Part shown: positions 34,827 through 43,581 of the stretch, piece by piece
How positions within the stretch are numbered: position 1 is the stretch's first letter
How the letters are laid out: each line of letters opens with the position of its first letter
DNA from: Bacillus sp. SA1-12
Lineage (GTDB): Bacteria; Bacillota; Bacilli; Bacillales; Bacillaceae
Reading direction: 5' to 3'
Assembly (NCBI RefSeq): GCF_000981385.1
Contig: NZ_LATZ01000135.1
Location: 1-64,000, forward strand
Length of the DNA: 64,000 nucleotides
Translations under genes and position numbers: made by a program
Notes under the pieces: model-generated
Told to the model about the DNA's origin: nothing
Database searches by the model: none
What the model saw: the letters and a program-made list of their open reading frames with translations, nothing else

Positions 34827-35399
34827 ATGTCAATAAAAATAGGGCTATTAGGAGGTACATTTGATCCGCCTCATTTTGGCCATTTATTAATTGCGAGTGA
34901 GGTATTACATTCGTTGCAATTAGATGAAATATGGTTTATACCCAATCAAATACCTCCCCATAAGCAAACAGAAGAATTTACTAATAGCAAGCACCGTGTT
35001 AATATGCTGAAATTGGCGCTTACTAAAAAAGATCAATTTAAGATTGATACAATTGAATTAGAACGAGAAGGACCTTCCTATACATATGATACGCTTTGTC
35101 TTTTACGTGAACAATATCCTGCTTATGCCTTTTATTTTATAGTTGGTGCAGATATGATCGAATATTTACCGCACTGGTATAAGATTGAAGAGGTAGTCAA
35201 GCTTGTGACATTTGTTGGAGTCAAACGGCCGGGCTACACAACGAGTACGAACTATCCGGTAAAAGAGGTTGAAATACCGCAATTTGATGTTTCCTCAACC
35301 ATGCTGCGAGAACGGATAAAAGCTGGAGAAAATACTGCTTATCTTTTACCTGATGATGTGAAAAGATATATAGAGGAGAATCGTTTATATGGAACGTGA
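34827..35399 (+). CDS. nadD: Nicotinate-nucleotide adenylyltransferase
   Basis: The protein has 190 residues. The nucleotidyltransferase motif is GGTFDPPHFGHLL, and the C-terminal ISSTXXR-type motif is seen as VSSTMLRERI. It converts NaMN to NaAD in NAD synthesis. A GGGAGGGGG site precedes the ATG. It overlaps yqeK by 11 bases. Confidence 0.95.
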   Translation: MSIKIGLLGGTFDPPHFGHLLIASEVLHSLQLDEIWFIPNQIPPHKQTEEFTNSKHRVNMLKLALTKKDQFKIDTIELEREGPSYTYDTLCLLREQYPAYAFYFIVGADMIEYLPHWYKIEEVVKLVTFVGVKRPGYTTSTNYPVKEVEIPQFDVSSTMLRERIKAGENTAYLLPDDVKRYIEENRLYGT

Positions 35400-35961
35400 A
35401 GCTGCATTAAAGATTGTCGCAGAACAAATAACAGAACATCGCTACAATCATACAATAGGAGTTATGGAAACGGCTATTCAATTGTCCTATCAATACGGTG
35501 CAGATGTTAAAAAAGCAGAAACAGCAGCAATTTTTCATGATTATGCAAAATTTCGTCCAAAAGAGGAAATGAAACAAATCATCGTCGAACAGAAAATGCC
35601 AAAGCAATTATTAGAACATAATAGTGAGCTGTGGCATGCACCTGTAGGAGCTTTCCTTGTAGAAAAGGAAGTAGGAATCACTGACCTAGAAATATTGAGT
35701 GCAATAAAATATCATACAGCGGGCCGCCCTGACATGACGTTATTAGAAAAAATTATTTACGTTGCGGATTATATTGAACCAGGAAGGCATTTTCCTGGGG
35801 TGGACGAGGTAAGAGATCTGGCAAAAACAAATCTTGATCAAGCTTTACTTAAATCGTTGCAAAATACGATCATGTTTTTATTAAAAAAAAATCAAGCGAT
35901 TTATCCTGATACAATTCAAACCTATAACTTTTTGGTGCTAAAAGGAGGAAGATCTAATTAA
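35389..35961 (+). CDS. yqeK: HD-domain bis(5'-nucleosyl)-tetraphosphatase (YqeK)
   Basis: The protein has 190 residues. The HD signature is AAIFHDYAKF, with a first metal-ligand His in HRYNHTIGVM and a later YVADYIEPGR. The family hydrolyses Ap4A symmetrically to two ADP. It is coupled to nadD by overlap. Confidence 0.92.
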   Translation: MEREAALKIVAEQITEHRYNHTIGVMETAIQLSYQYGADVKKAETAAIFHDYAKFRPKEEMKQIIVEQKMPKQLLEHNSELWHAPVGAFLVEKEVGITDLEILSAIKYHTAGRPDMTLLEKIIYVADYIEPGRHFPGVDEVRDLAKTNLDQALLKSLQNTIMFLLKKNQAIYPDTIQTYNFLVLKGGRSN

Positions 35962-36317
35962 TGAACGGAAGAGACATCTTAACAATAGTTGCAAAAGCAG
36001 CAGATAGTAAACGAGCTGAGGATATTATTGCTCTTAATATGAAGGGTATTTCCTTAATATCAGATTATTTTCTCATTTGTCATGGTAACTCAGACAAGCA
36101 AGTTCAGGCAATAGCAAGAGAGATAAAAGAAAAAGCTTTAGAAATGGAAATTCAGGTAACACGTCTTGAAGGTTTTGATGAAGCTCGCTGGGTATTAATT
36201 GACCTCGGAGATGTTGTTGTACATGTGTTCCATAAAGATGAAAGAAGTTATTACAATCTTGAACGCTTATGGGGAGACGCACCAGTAGAGGATTTAACAA
36301 GCGAGTTAAACCAATGA
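35961..36317 (+). CDS. rsfS: Ribosomal silencing factor RsfS
   Basis: The protein has 118 residues. It has the conserved DYFLICHGNSDKQVQAIA and the C-terminal WVLIDLGDVVVHVFHKDERSYY core (key parts only). It binds L14 on the 50S subunit and blocks subunit joining in starvation. It overlaps yqeK by one base and yqeM by ATGA. Confidence 0.94.
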   Translation: MNGRDILTIVAKAADSKRAEDIIALNMKGISLISDYFLICHGNSDKQVQAIAREIKEKALEMEIQVTRLEGFDEARWVLIDLGDVVVHVFHKDERSYYNLERLWGDAPVEDLTSELNQ

Positions 36318-37063
36318 TCTATCAAGGCTTTGCTTATATATATGACCAGCTAATGAAGGACGCTCCGTATGATGAGTGGATTACCTTTATTAACAAGGCC
36401 ATTTCGGCTTACTATCCTGAGGCTAATAGGTTAATCGATGTAGGCTGTGGAACGGGTGAAATTGCAATCCGCTTGGCAAAACAACAGCTTAATATAACTG
36501 GTGTGGATTTAAGCGAGGATATGTTATCAGTCGCTCAGTCAAAGCTTGCTCAAAATAACGTTAATATTTTATTTCTGCAACAAGATATGAGGGACCTTGC
36601 AGGGTTCGAGGAAAAATTTGATGTCGTTACTATTTGCTGTGATTCGCTTAATTACCTAGAAACAGAGGATGATATCCAGGCAACATTCCGAGCCGTTAAT
36701 CAATTGCTTGGACGCGGAGGATTACTACTATTTGATGTTCATTCATTATATAAAATCCATCATATTTTTGCCGGTGCAACATTTGCAGATCAAGACGAGG
36801 ATATTAGCTTTATTTGGAGTTCATATGCTGCAGAAGAACCAAACAGTGTAGAACATGATATGACATTTTTTGTTAAGCGTAATGAAGGGTATGAGCGTTT
36901 TGATGAGGTGCATTATCAACGCACCTATCCAATTGAAACCTATACTTCCTGGCTTGAGGATGCCTCTTTTGAAATCATAAAGGTTTGCGGCGATTTTCAT
37001 TTTGAAACCCCGCCAATCTCAACAAGTGAACGAATTTTTTTTGTTGCCAGAAAAAAGGACTGA
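36314..37063 (+). CDS. yqeM: Class I SAM-dependent methyltransferase (YqeM)
   Basis: The protein has 249 residues. Motif I is LIDVGCGTGEIAIRLA, and motif II ITGVDLSEDML. The substrate is unknown. I start at ATG 36314, whose ATGA overlaps the rsfS stop, which is typical of translational coupling; the longer frame from 36269 has no ribosome site. It is the last gene of the yqeG-yqeM run. Confidence 0.88.
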   Translation: MIYQGFAYIYDQLMKDAPYDEWITFINKAISAYYPEANRLIDVGCGTGEIAIRLAKQQLNITGVDLSEDMLSVAQSKLAQNNVNILFLQQDMRDLAGFEEKFDVVTICCDSLNYLETEDDIQATFRAVNQLLGRGGLLLFDVHSLYKIHHIFAGATFADQDEDISFIWSSYAAEEPNSVEHDMTFFVKRNEGYERFDEVHYQRTYPIETYTSWLEDASFEIIKVCGDFHFETPPISTSERIFFVARKKD

Positions 37064-37221
37064 ATAACCAACAATTTTCAAAATGCAATTTAGAAAAAGA
37101 GTGTTTTTAATGTGTTTCTCGTCTGTTTATCACAACATACAGGTATTCTTACATTAAATGAATTTTATCTTTTGTAGAAGATAGGTGTGGAAAAAGCAGC
37201 CTGGAGTATCTCGGCTTGCTG

Positions 37222-37250
37222 AGGTGAACTTTTTTTAAGTTCACCTTTTT
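37222..37250 (+). terminator. Rho-independent terminator of the yqeG-yqeM operon
   Basis: AGGTGAACTT and AAGTTCACCT form a ten-pair stem; TTTTTA follows. Confidence 0.85.
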
Positions 37251-37336
37251 ATTAATAGCTTAGCCTCCCTTTAAAGCTCCGAGGCTGTCTGCTAAAAACG
37301 GACATTTGGAGCAGCATCAAGAGACAGATTTACAAG

Positions 37337-37371
37337 ATCAAAAAATAAAAAACAGACGGAAAACCGTCTGT
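37337..37371 (-). terminator. Rho-independent terminator of comER
   Basis: Read on the reverse strand, ACAGACGG-TTTT-CCGTCTGT is followed by TTTTTATTTTTTG. It lies 80 bases past the comER stop. Confidence 0.85.
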
Positions 37372-37453
37372 AAATGAGAAATGTTTTATAAATTGGAAGA
37401 ATGAATTTAAAAAAGTGCCTCATTTTGCAGGATCATCACTTATCTTTGTCGAA

Positions 37454-38287
37454 CTATTTATGCGGGATTTTATTAAATTGAACAGATACCTCTTCAATAT
37501 CTTCGTAATACTTCTCATGTGTAACATGGTATACCTTTTCAAACATATCGCCTATTTCTTCCTCAAGTACCTTGATACCCAGCCCTGTCACTCCGCCCTT
37601 CACACAAACCTTTTCTTGTAATGTCGGCAAGGTGTATAACTTTGTCTCAAGTAATTTTCCCATGCCAATAATCATTTCGCTTGCTAGCTGAACAGCTTGC
37701 TCCTTTGAAATGGTTGTTTCGGCAACAGCCCCATCTACAAACTTTTGCAGTAAATAGCTAAAAAAGGCTGGTCCGCAGCTTACAATATCTGAAGAAACCC
37801 TTGTAATATCATCATCAATTTGCACAGGAGTTGAAATTCGCTTGAACATTTTATCGATTTTTTTCCTTGTGACCTTATGGCACGAGTTTCCATAGGTAAG
37901 CAGAGATACTCCTGCAAAAGCACGATTTGTAATGCTTGGTATCGCTCTAACAGCCTGGCATTGAACAAGTGACTCCAGCTGTTCAACACTTATAGGGCTT
38001 GTAATGGACACGATGCATTGATTTGGTAATAAAACATGGTCAAGACTTTTTAAAAGGGGGTGTATGTCTAATGGTTTAACACAAATAAATAGGATTTCCG
38101 AGCGTTTCGCCACTTCTTCTGCTGAATCCATCAAATTTGTTTCAGGATAACAATTTTTTATGTCTTCAGCCTTAGACTTCGTTCGATTTGTCATATAAAT
38201 GAATGAGGGTCTGATTGCACCCGATTCAATAAACGATTCAATTAAAATTCTTCCCATATTTCCTGTTCCAATAAAACCTACATTCAA
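37454..38287 (-). CDS. comER: ComER, pyrroline-5-carboxylate reductase-like protein
   Basis: The protein has 277 residues. The N-terminal Rossmann motif is GFIGTGNMGRIL, and the C-terminal helical domain has ACGP-type SCGPAFFSYLLQ. It resembles ProC; in B. cereus/B. subtilis work ComER was linked to sporulation and biofilm entry rather than to proline. It diverges from comEA, as in B. subtilis. GGAGGGGATAT precedes ATG 38287. Confidence 0.9.
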   Translation of the reverse strand: MNVGFIGTGNMGRILIESFIESGAIRPSFIYMTNRTKSKAEDIKNCYPETNLMDSAEEVAKRSEILFICVKPLDIHPLLKSLDHVLLPNQCIVSITSPISVEQLESLVQCQAVRAIPSITNRAFAGVSLLTYGNSCHKVTRKKIDKMFKRISTPVQIDDDITRVSSDIVSCGPAFFSYLLQKFVDGAVAETTISKEQAVQLASEMIIGMGKLLETKLYTLPTLQEKVCVKGGVTGLGIKVLEEEIGDMFEKVYHVTHEKYYEDIEEVSVQFNKIPHK

Positions 38288-38374
38288 AGTATATCCCCTC
38301 CTTAGAATGCATATCTCTCATACACAATATGTTATTAATCAAGTAATTATGAATAGGAAAAAGGAGTGCAGTTA

Positions 38375-39001
38375 ATGAGTTATCTTCAAAGATATAAAAA
38401 TTGGATAATAATGGTTTCTATTATATTCGGGATGACCGCATTTTATTATCTGTTTATAAAAGACTCATCCTCTGTCTTAGAATCGAATGAGCAAGTAGAG
38501 ATAGATCCTCTTACTATAGCAGAGCAAGAAACAGTAAAATCAGATCCGCCTGAAAAGGTAGAAGAACCAACTGTCATAGTAGTGGATATAAAAGGAGCAA
38601 TAAAGCTTCCGGGAGTTTATGAATTGCCCGCTGAAACGAGAGTGCATCATCTAATTGATAAAGCTGGTGGACTGACAGAGGAAGCTGAAGAGCTCGCGGT
38701 AAATCTTACCGCACCTTTGGAGGATGGAATGGTACTATATATCCCTAAAAAGGGAGAGGTAAAGGAAAATCAATTAACTGCACCTGCAGGTTCAAGCGAT
38801 GTAAAAGATAAGGTTAATATCAATTTGGCAACAAGTGAAGAACTCCAAACATTGACAGGCATTGGACCGGCAAAGGCTGAAACTATTATTGCCTATCGTG
38901 AAGAAAATGGATCATTTACAGCACCAGAGGACCTCCTAAAGGTATCGGGCATTGGAGAAAAGTCATTTGAAAAGCTGAGAGAAGAGATTACTGTCAAGTA
39001 A
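38375..39001 (+). CDS. comEA: Competence protein ComEA (DNA receptor)
   Basis: The protein has 208 residues. One N-terminal membrane span (IIMVSIIFGMTAFYYLFI) is followed by an acidic linker, an SLBB domain (VVDIKGAIKLPGVYEL) and two C-terminal helix-hairpin-helix motifs (LTGIGPAKAETIIAYR and VSGIGEKSFEKLRE). It binds incoming double-stranded DNA outside the membrane. The gene looks intact although its partner comEC is not. I start at ATG 38375 after AAAAGGAG. Confidence 0.92.
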   Translation: MSYLQRYKNWIIMVSIIFGMTAFYYLFIKDSSSVLESNEQVEIDPLTIAEQETVKSDPPEKVEEPTVIVVDIKGAIKLPGVYELPAETRVHHLIDKAGGLTEEAEELAVNLTAPLEDGMVLYIPKKGEVKENQLTAPAGSSDVKDKVNINLATSEELQTLTGIGPAKAETIIAYREENGSFTAPEDLLKVSGIGEKSFEKLREEITVK

Positions 39002-39096
39002 GTGTATAATTTAGAAAATCCAAAAATAATAAATTGACGATTATTCAGTATTCTGGATACACTTAAGGTAGTAAATTGTCGAGTGGAGGAGTTTTT

Positions 39097-39657
39097 GTGA
39101 GCCGTATTTCGTGGGATCAATATTTTATGTCACAAAGCCATTTGTTGGCTTTAAGGAGTACTTGTACAAGATTAGCAGTAGGAGCGACTATCGTTCGAGA
39201 TAAGCGAATTATTGCAGGGGGATATAATGGTTCAATAGCAGGTGGAGTTCATTGTTCTGATGAAGGCTGCTATGTAATTGATAATCATTGTGTGAGAACA
39301 ATTCATGCTGAAATGAATGCCTTGCTTCAATGTGCAAAATTTGGTGTCCCGACTGATGGAGCTGAAATCTATGTGACACACTATCCGTGTCTTCAATGCT
39401 GTAAGGCACTTATTCAAGCCGGGATCAAGACAGTGTATTATGCTATTGACTATAAGAACCATCCTTATGCAATTGAGCTATTTAAGCAAGCAAATGTTAA
39501 GGTAGAGCAAGTCGTACTCGAAAAATCATTGTTGAATGACAAAGATGATGAAAAACGTGAATTTGTTACAAGCTTATTAGACAAGCTTGCAAAAACAGAA
39601 ATGGAAGAAAGTGAACTGAAAGCACTCTACAAGAAAGTTGATTTACTATTTTCCTAA
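39097..39657 (+). CDS. comEB: ComEB, deoxycytidylate deaminase
   Basis: The protein has 186 residues. The zinc deaminase motif is TIHAEMNALLQ, and the second zinc site is THYPCLQCCKAL. An extra Cys/His set in VHCSDEGCYVIDNHC binds structural zinc. It converts dCMP to dUMP; in B. subtilis it is also required for ComGA polar localisation. GTG 39097 follows GTGGAGGAG. Confidence 0.92.
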   Translation: MSRISWDQYFMSQSHLLALRSTCTRLAVGATIVRDKRIIAGGYNGSIAGGVHCSDEGCYVIDNHCVRTIHAEMNALLQCAKFGVPTDGAEIYVTHYPCLQCCKALIQAGIKTVYYAIDYKNHPYAIELFKQANVKVEQVVLEKSLLNDKDDEKREFVTSLLDKLAKTEMEESELKALYKKVDLLFS

Positions 39658-39664
39658 ACATGCT

Positions 39665-39695
39665 TAGGAGGCTGACTTACAGCCTCCTGTCATTT
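39665..39695 (+). terminator. Hairpin after comEB
   Basis: AGGAGGCTG and CAGCCTCCT form a nine-pair stem; only GTCATTTTC follows, so it is a weak terminator or a pause/processing hairpin before comEC. Confidence 0.5.
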
Positions 39696-39705
39696 TCTAA
39701 GGCAG

Positions 39706-40981
39706 GTGTTTATTTTTTTGAAAGGTAGGCTTTATTACTTAGCTGTTTCAGCTAGCTTGTCACTTATGATCTGTCGTTTTCAATTCCACCCTGCAGCAAT
39801 CGCTGCTACAATTCTTTTCCTCTTTTTTCTTTACTATAGAAGACAGCATTTCCTTCTTTTTCTTTCATTTCTTACAGTCATTTTCTTCATTTTTGTCTTT
39901 TTTTTCACAGAAAACCAGAATAAAACCGGGTTATCAGAAGGTCCTTTTTCGGGAAAGGGGATTTTTTCTTCAATACCATATAGTGATGGAAATCAATTGA
40001 GAGGTTATTCTGAAACGAGTCATGGCGAGAAACTTGTCTTCACTTATACGATAAAATCCCTAAAAGAAAAACAGGCTCTTAACAGGATCAATCCTGGAAT
40101 GGTATGCTCCTTTACCGCTGCTCTTCCTGCAAGTTATCCTTCCTTATTGTAACCCATATGGAAAAGTCGTCATAATAGATGTTGGACAAGGGGATTCGAT
40201 ATTTGTTCAGCTTCCTTTTAAGAAAGGGACCTTTTTGATAGACACTGGTGGAAGAATGACTTTTCCAAAAGAAAAATGGGAGGAAACAAGTGATCCATTC
40301 TCAATTGCCGAGGAGGTAACGATCCCTTATTTAAAATAAATTGGTATTACTAAGCTTGGTGCATTGTTTTTAACCCATGGCGATACCGATCATATCGGAG
40401 AGGCTTTACCTTTAATTGATGGACTAAAGATAGAAGAACTAATCATACCAGATGGCTTCGTAAGAGAAGAGATTGAACAAAAGGTCATTAAAGCAGCAGA
40501 AAGGAAAAAGATAGAAGTGAGAACTGTTCAGGCAGGGGACAAGATATCATTTCAAGATTTTTCTTTTTATGTTGTTGCACCAATCACCCTGACAAATAGT
40601 AAAAACGATGATTCATTAGTGTTATGGACAGAGTTGGGAGGATTAAAATGGCTTTTCACAGGTGATGCAGAAATGGGGAGTGAAGAGAGAATCATCAGTA
40701 TGTTTCCATCATTACGTGCAGATGTCTTAAAAGTTGGACATCATGGCAGTAAAGGTTCATCATCGGAACCCTTCCTTGATTCCATCATGCCTTCGATCGC
40801 TCTAGTCTCAGCAGGCTATAAAAACCAATACCGGCATCCCCATTCAGAAGTAGTTGAAAAACTATCGAGTCGCGGGATTACATTGTTACGAACAGACTTG
40901 CATGGAGCAATTTTATATAATTTTAAAGGAAAGTCTGGAACCTTTTCCATACATCCTCCATACGATAAATTAAAAGAATAA
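39706..40981 (+). pseudogene. comEC: ComEC DNA channel, internally deleted and disrupted
   Basis: The N-terminal part (to about 40148) has the membrane spans and OB-fold-like start of ComEC; then the sequence jumps to the C-terminal metallo-beta-lactamase-like domain (NPYGKVVIIDVGQGDS, with FLTHGDTDHIGEA and VGHHGSKGSS). The junction lies near 40140-40155 and changes frame. A TAA at 40337-40339 interrupts the second part. About 350 codons, including the whole competence (channel) domain, are missing compared with the ~776-residue B. subtilis protein. Confidence 0.9.
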
Positions 40982-41181
40982 AGAACAAAAGCGCAGAACA
41001 GCCTAGGGCAATTAAGACGATTTGGGGTATAAGGCATTCCTTTACCTTCAAAAGCAAATTGTCTAGACCCTGGCAGTCAGCAGCATATTCCAGTAGCGCT
41101 GACTGCAATAGCTCGTCCTTTTCTTCGGAGCTGGTAATGTAAGCTATCCATAATGTAAACCATAAATTCTAAGCAACGAAA

Positions 41182-41212
41182 AAGAGACTGCTTTTAGCAG
41201 CAGTCTCTATGT
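41182..41212 (-). terminator. Rho-independent terminator of yqzM
   Basis: On the reverse strand AGAGACTGCT and AGCAGTCTCT pair around a short loop, and TTTTTCG follows. Confidence 0.85.
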
Positions 41213-41229
41213 AAGTATTTACTGGTTTA

Positions 41230-41364
41230 TTATGCGCTTACTAATTTAATAACAGTTGCAATAATGAAAATTACCGCGAAAAACCCAAATGAAGCAACGA
41301 ATCCAACTCCTGAATCTACTGCATCATTACGCTTGCTTTGTACACTCTTTTCAAATTCGTTCAC
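41230..41364 (-). CDS. yqzM: YqzM small membrane protein
   Basis: The peptide has 44 residues. It starts MNEFEKSVQSKRND with one C-terminal membrane helix (FFAVIFIIATVIKL). YqzM is a conserved Bacillus protein of unknown function found between comEC and holA. GTG 41364 lies six bases after AGGAGGGG. Confidence 0.88.
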   Translation of the reverse strand: MNEFEKSVQSKRNDAVDSGVGFVASFGFFAVIFIIATVIKLVSA

Positions 41365-41720
41365 TGTTACCCCTCCTATATCATACTTAGTATAAGCGAT
41401 TACCATAAAAAAATCTACATCATCATTCTATTGTTTTTTACAACCAAGGCTGTTATTCCCAGCTTTGCTAGAAATGACATCAAATAATCAGTCTGTCATT
41501 GGCTAAACTAAAAATCAAATCGCTGTATCGTTTCCAATTAGGTTCCTAGGTCCTAAAACGAAACGTTCATATAGATGCGAGGGAACTAAATGGCTATACC
41601 GTTTAGTTCCCTTTTACATTGCGTTAGCCTTTGCTTCAAAATAAGTATTCTCACTTGCCAAACCTCTTTTTTCATTTTACGATAATATGAAGTGAAATGA
41701 ACGAATGGAGAACAATAAAA
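41365..41720. other. Intergenic between yqzM and holA
   Basis: This 356-base region has no recognised gene. A strong plus-strand terminator lies at 41579-41615, well before holA and far after comEC, so something may be transcribed between about 41400 and 41600. An inverted repeat CCTAGGTCCTA-type string lies at about 41547. Confidence 0.4.
41579..41615 (+). terminator. Strong terminator with no obvious upstream gene
   Basis: GGGAACTAAATGG and CCGTTTAGTTCCC form a 13-position stem (12 or 13 pairs) around CTATA, followed by TTTTACATT. The nearest plus-strand gene is the comEC remnant ending at 40981. Confidence 0.85.
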
Positions 41721-42743
41721 ATGATTTTTGATGTATGGAAAGATATTAAAAAAGGAAAGCTACAACCGATTTATTTATTGATTGGAAAAGAAGCATTTCT
41801 TATGCAAGAAACTGTACAGTTAATCGTGAATGCAGCATTAATGGAAGAGGAAAAAGACTTCAATTTTTCCGTTTATGATATGGAGGAAACAGCAATCGAC
41901 ATTGCGATAGAAGATGCTGAAACGCTTCCGTTTATGGGGGAAAAGCGGGTTGTCATTGTGAAGAATCCAGTTTTTTTAACAAGTGAAAAGAAGAGGGAAA
42001 AGATAGAACAGCGAATAGACCAGCTTGAAAAATATTTACAAACACCAGCACCTTATACTGTTCTTGTTATACAAGCTCCATATGAAAAGCTTGATGAACG
42101 TAAAAAAATAACGAAGCAATTGAAAAAACAATCTCTTGTAATTGAGATGAAGCCTTTATCAGACCAAGAAACAATAAAATGGACCTTAGGTATAGCTGAG
42201 CAAGAAGGAGTTGATTTATCAGAAGAAGCATTAAATGAGCTCATGGTCTTAACGGCCGGAGATTTAATGATCATGCATCAAGAAATGAAAAAGCTTAGTA
42301 CATATGTTGGGGAAGGTGGATCAATCACACCTGATATAGTAAAGCGTCTTGTCTCTAGATCTTTGGAACAAAATATTTTTGATTTGATCGATCATGTCAT
42401 CCATAGAAGAAGTAAAGAGGCTTTACAGATTTTTTATGATTTGTTGAAAAATAATGAAGAACCACTTAAAATTCTGTCCTTATTGGTAAATCAATTCAGG
42501 CTGATTTTACAAGTGAAAGAACTGTCAAATACTGGTTACGGGCAGCAGCAAATATCTACAATTGTAAAAGTCCATCCCTTTCGGGTGAAATTAGCTCTGC
42601 AGCAAGCACGATTGTTTAAAGCAGAAGAATTAGCTCATATTTTAATGGAGCTGGCTGAGGCAGATTATGAAATGAAAACAGGGAGAAAGGATAAACAGCT
42701 AGTATTAGAGCTGTTTTTACTAAAATTGTTTAAAACAAATTAA
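41721..42743 (+). CDS. holA: DNA polymerase III delta subunit
   Basis: The protein has 340 residues and is the clamp-loader wrench subunit. It shows FDVWKDIKKGKLQPIYLLIG at the start and ARSLEQNIFDLIDHVIHRR in the middle, matching YqeN. Unlike tau it lacks a functional P-loop, as expected. I start at ATG 41721, which agrees with the B. subtilis start; an ATG at 41697 is also in frame. Confidence 0.92.
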   Translation: MIFDVWKDIKKGKLQPIYLLIGKEAFLMQETVQLIVNAALMEEEKDFNFSVYDMEETAIDIAIEDAETLPFMGEKRVVIVKNPVFLTSEKKREKIEQRIDQLEKYLQTPAPYTVLVIQAPYEKLDERKKITKQLKKQSLVIEMKPLSDQETIKWTLGIAEQEGVDLSEEALNELMVLTAGDLMIMHQEMKKLSTYVGEGGSITPDIVKRLVSRSLEQNIFDLIDHVIHRRSKEALQIFYDLLKNNEEPLKILSLLVNQFRLILQVKELSNTGYGQQQISTIVKVHPFRVKLALQQARLFKAEELAHILMELAEADYEMKTGRKDKQLVLELFLLKLFKTN

Positions 42744-42761
42744 ATCTAAGGGCAAAATAAA

Positions 42762-42790
42762 AAACGATCCGATAAGGGATCGTTTTTTCA
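42762..42790. terminator. Bidirectional terminator between holA and rpsT
   Basis: AAAAACGATCC and GGGATCGTTTTTT pair around GATAA, with T runs on both strands, serving the convergent genes. Confidence 0.92.
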
Positions 42791-43066
42791 TTACGCAGAT
42801 AATCCGTTAACACTTTTCGCTAAACGAGATTTATAACGTGCAGCAGCGTTCTTGTGAACTAAACCGCTTTGTGCAGCTTTATCAATTCGTTTGTTAGCTT
42901 CTGTAAGTGCAGCTTTTGCATTTTCAGCATCATTGTTTAAAACGAAAGCATCTACTTTTTTAATAGCAGTACGCATTGCAGACTTAATTGTTGCGTTATG
43001 TGCGTTACGCTCATTGCTTGTTTTTACGCGTTTAATTGCAGATTTAATATTTGGCATATCTTTCAC
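42791..43066 (-). CDS. rpsT: 30S ribosomal protein S20
   Basis: The protein has 91 residues and is basic. PNIKSAIKRVKTSNERN and the C-terminal AARYKSRLAKSVNGL are S20 hallmarks. Convergent with holA as in B. subtilis. A strong AGGAGGTGAAAG site precedes the ATG. Confidence 0.96.
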   Translation of the reverse strand: MKDMPNIKSAIKRVKTSNERNAHNATIKSAMRTAIKKVDAFVLNNDAENAKAALTEANKRIDKAAQSGLVHKNAAARYKSRLAKSVNGLSA

Positions 43067-43581
43067 CTCCTAAGAAGTAAATCGAGATCTATTCAACTCG
43101 ATATATCCTTTACATGAACAAAAGATATTCTATCAAACGGCTGAGATTATTGCAATACTAATGTAAAGGAAAATACATTGAAACCCCTAAAATCCTATAA
43201 TTATTTTTTTATCCAACTTAAAAGACAGTAATACCCCACTTCAGCTACAAGTTAAGCGATTGAAAAAGTTCCAGATAACTGCCGTAAAGTTACGGCGAAG
43301 GACAGGACGTCCAAATCATACAAGACAAAAGGATGAGGAATCTTAAGCGTAATAAGTCTTAGGATAACAGCAGGGGAAAATGGCCGACAAACTTTGCTGA
43401 CTATGCAAAGCCGCTGCTTGTATCATTTTGTCCTTCGAGAAACCCCACAAAAAAAGTCTTACCTTTTTTTATTTAATTTGACCCTTGTTTTTTAAACGCT
43501 CCCTTCTTTTTAACATCTTAAAGAATGTTTCAATCTAATAATGGCAAATATAGTGATAGGAACGATTTGGGAGGTATCTTA
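43067..43581. other. Divergent rpsT-gpr intergenic region
   Basis: This 515-base region includes the rpsT promoter side, a structured element (43255-43442), a GAATG...CAAATATA stretch at about 43523-43553 that could be a forespore sigma promoter for gpr, and nothing protein-coding. Confidence 0.5.
43255..43442. ncRNA. Structured intergenic element upstream of gpr
   Basis: CTGCCGTAAAGTTACGGCG...GACGTCCAAATCA (43268-43313) parallels the element before trmR. The outer arms GAAGGACA...CATACAAG and CTTGTAT...TGTCCTTC pair over about 120 bases of enclosed sequence, which contains a second hairpin (ATCTTAAG/CTTAGGAT). It may be an RNA, a repeat, or both; orientation is assumed from the matching copies. 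Confidence 0.4.

Larger units (their letters stand above)
37064..37453. other. Intergenic between convergent yqeM and comER
   Basis: The region holds a plus-strand terminator (37222-37250) and a minus-strand one (37337-37371). Between them is an unexplained stretch with AGCTCCGAGGCTG and ACGGACATTTGGAGC strings that may be a degraded repeat. No gene is seen. Confidence 0.5.
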
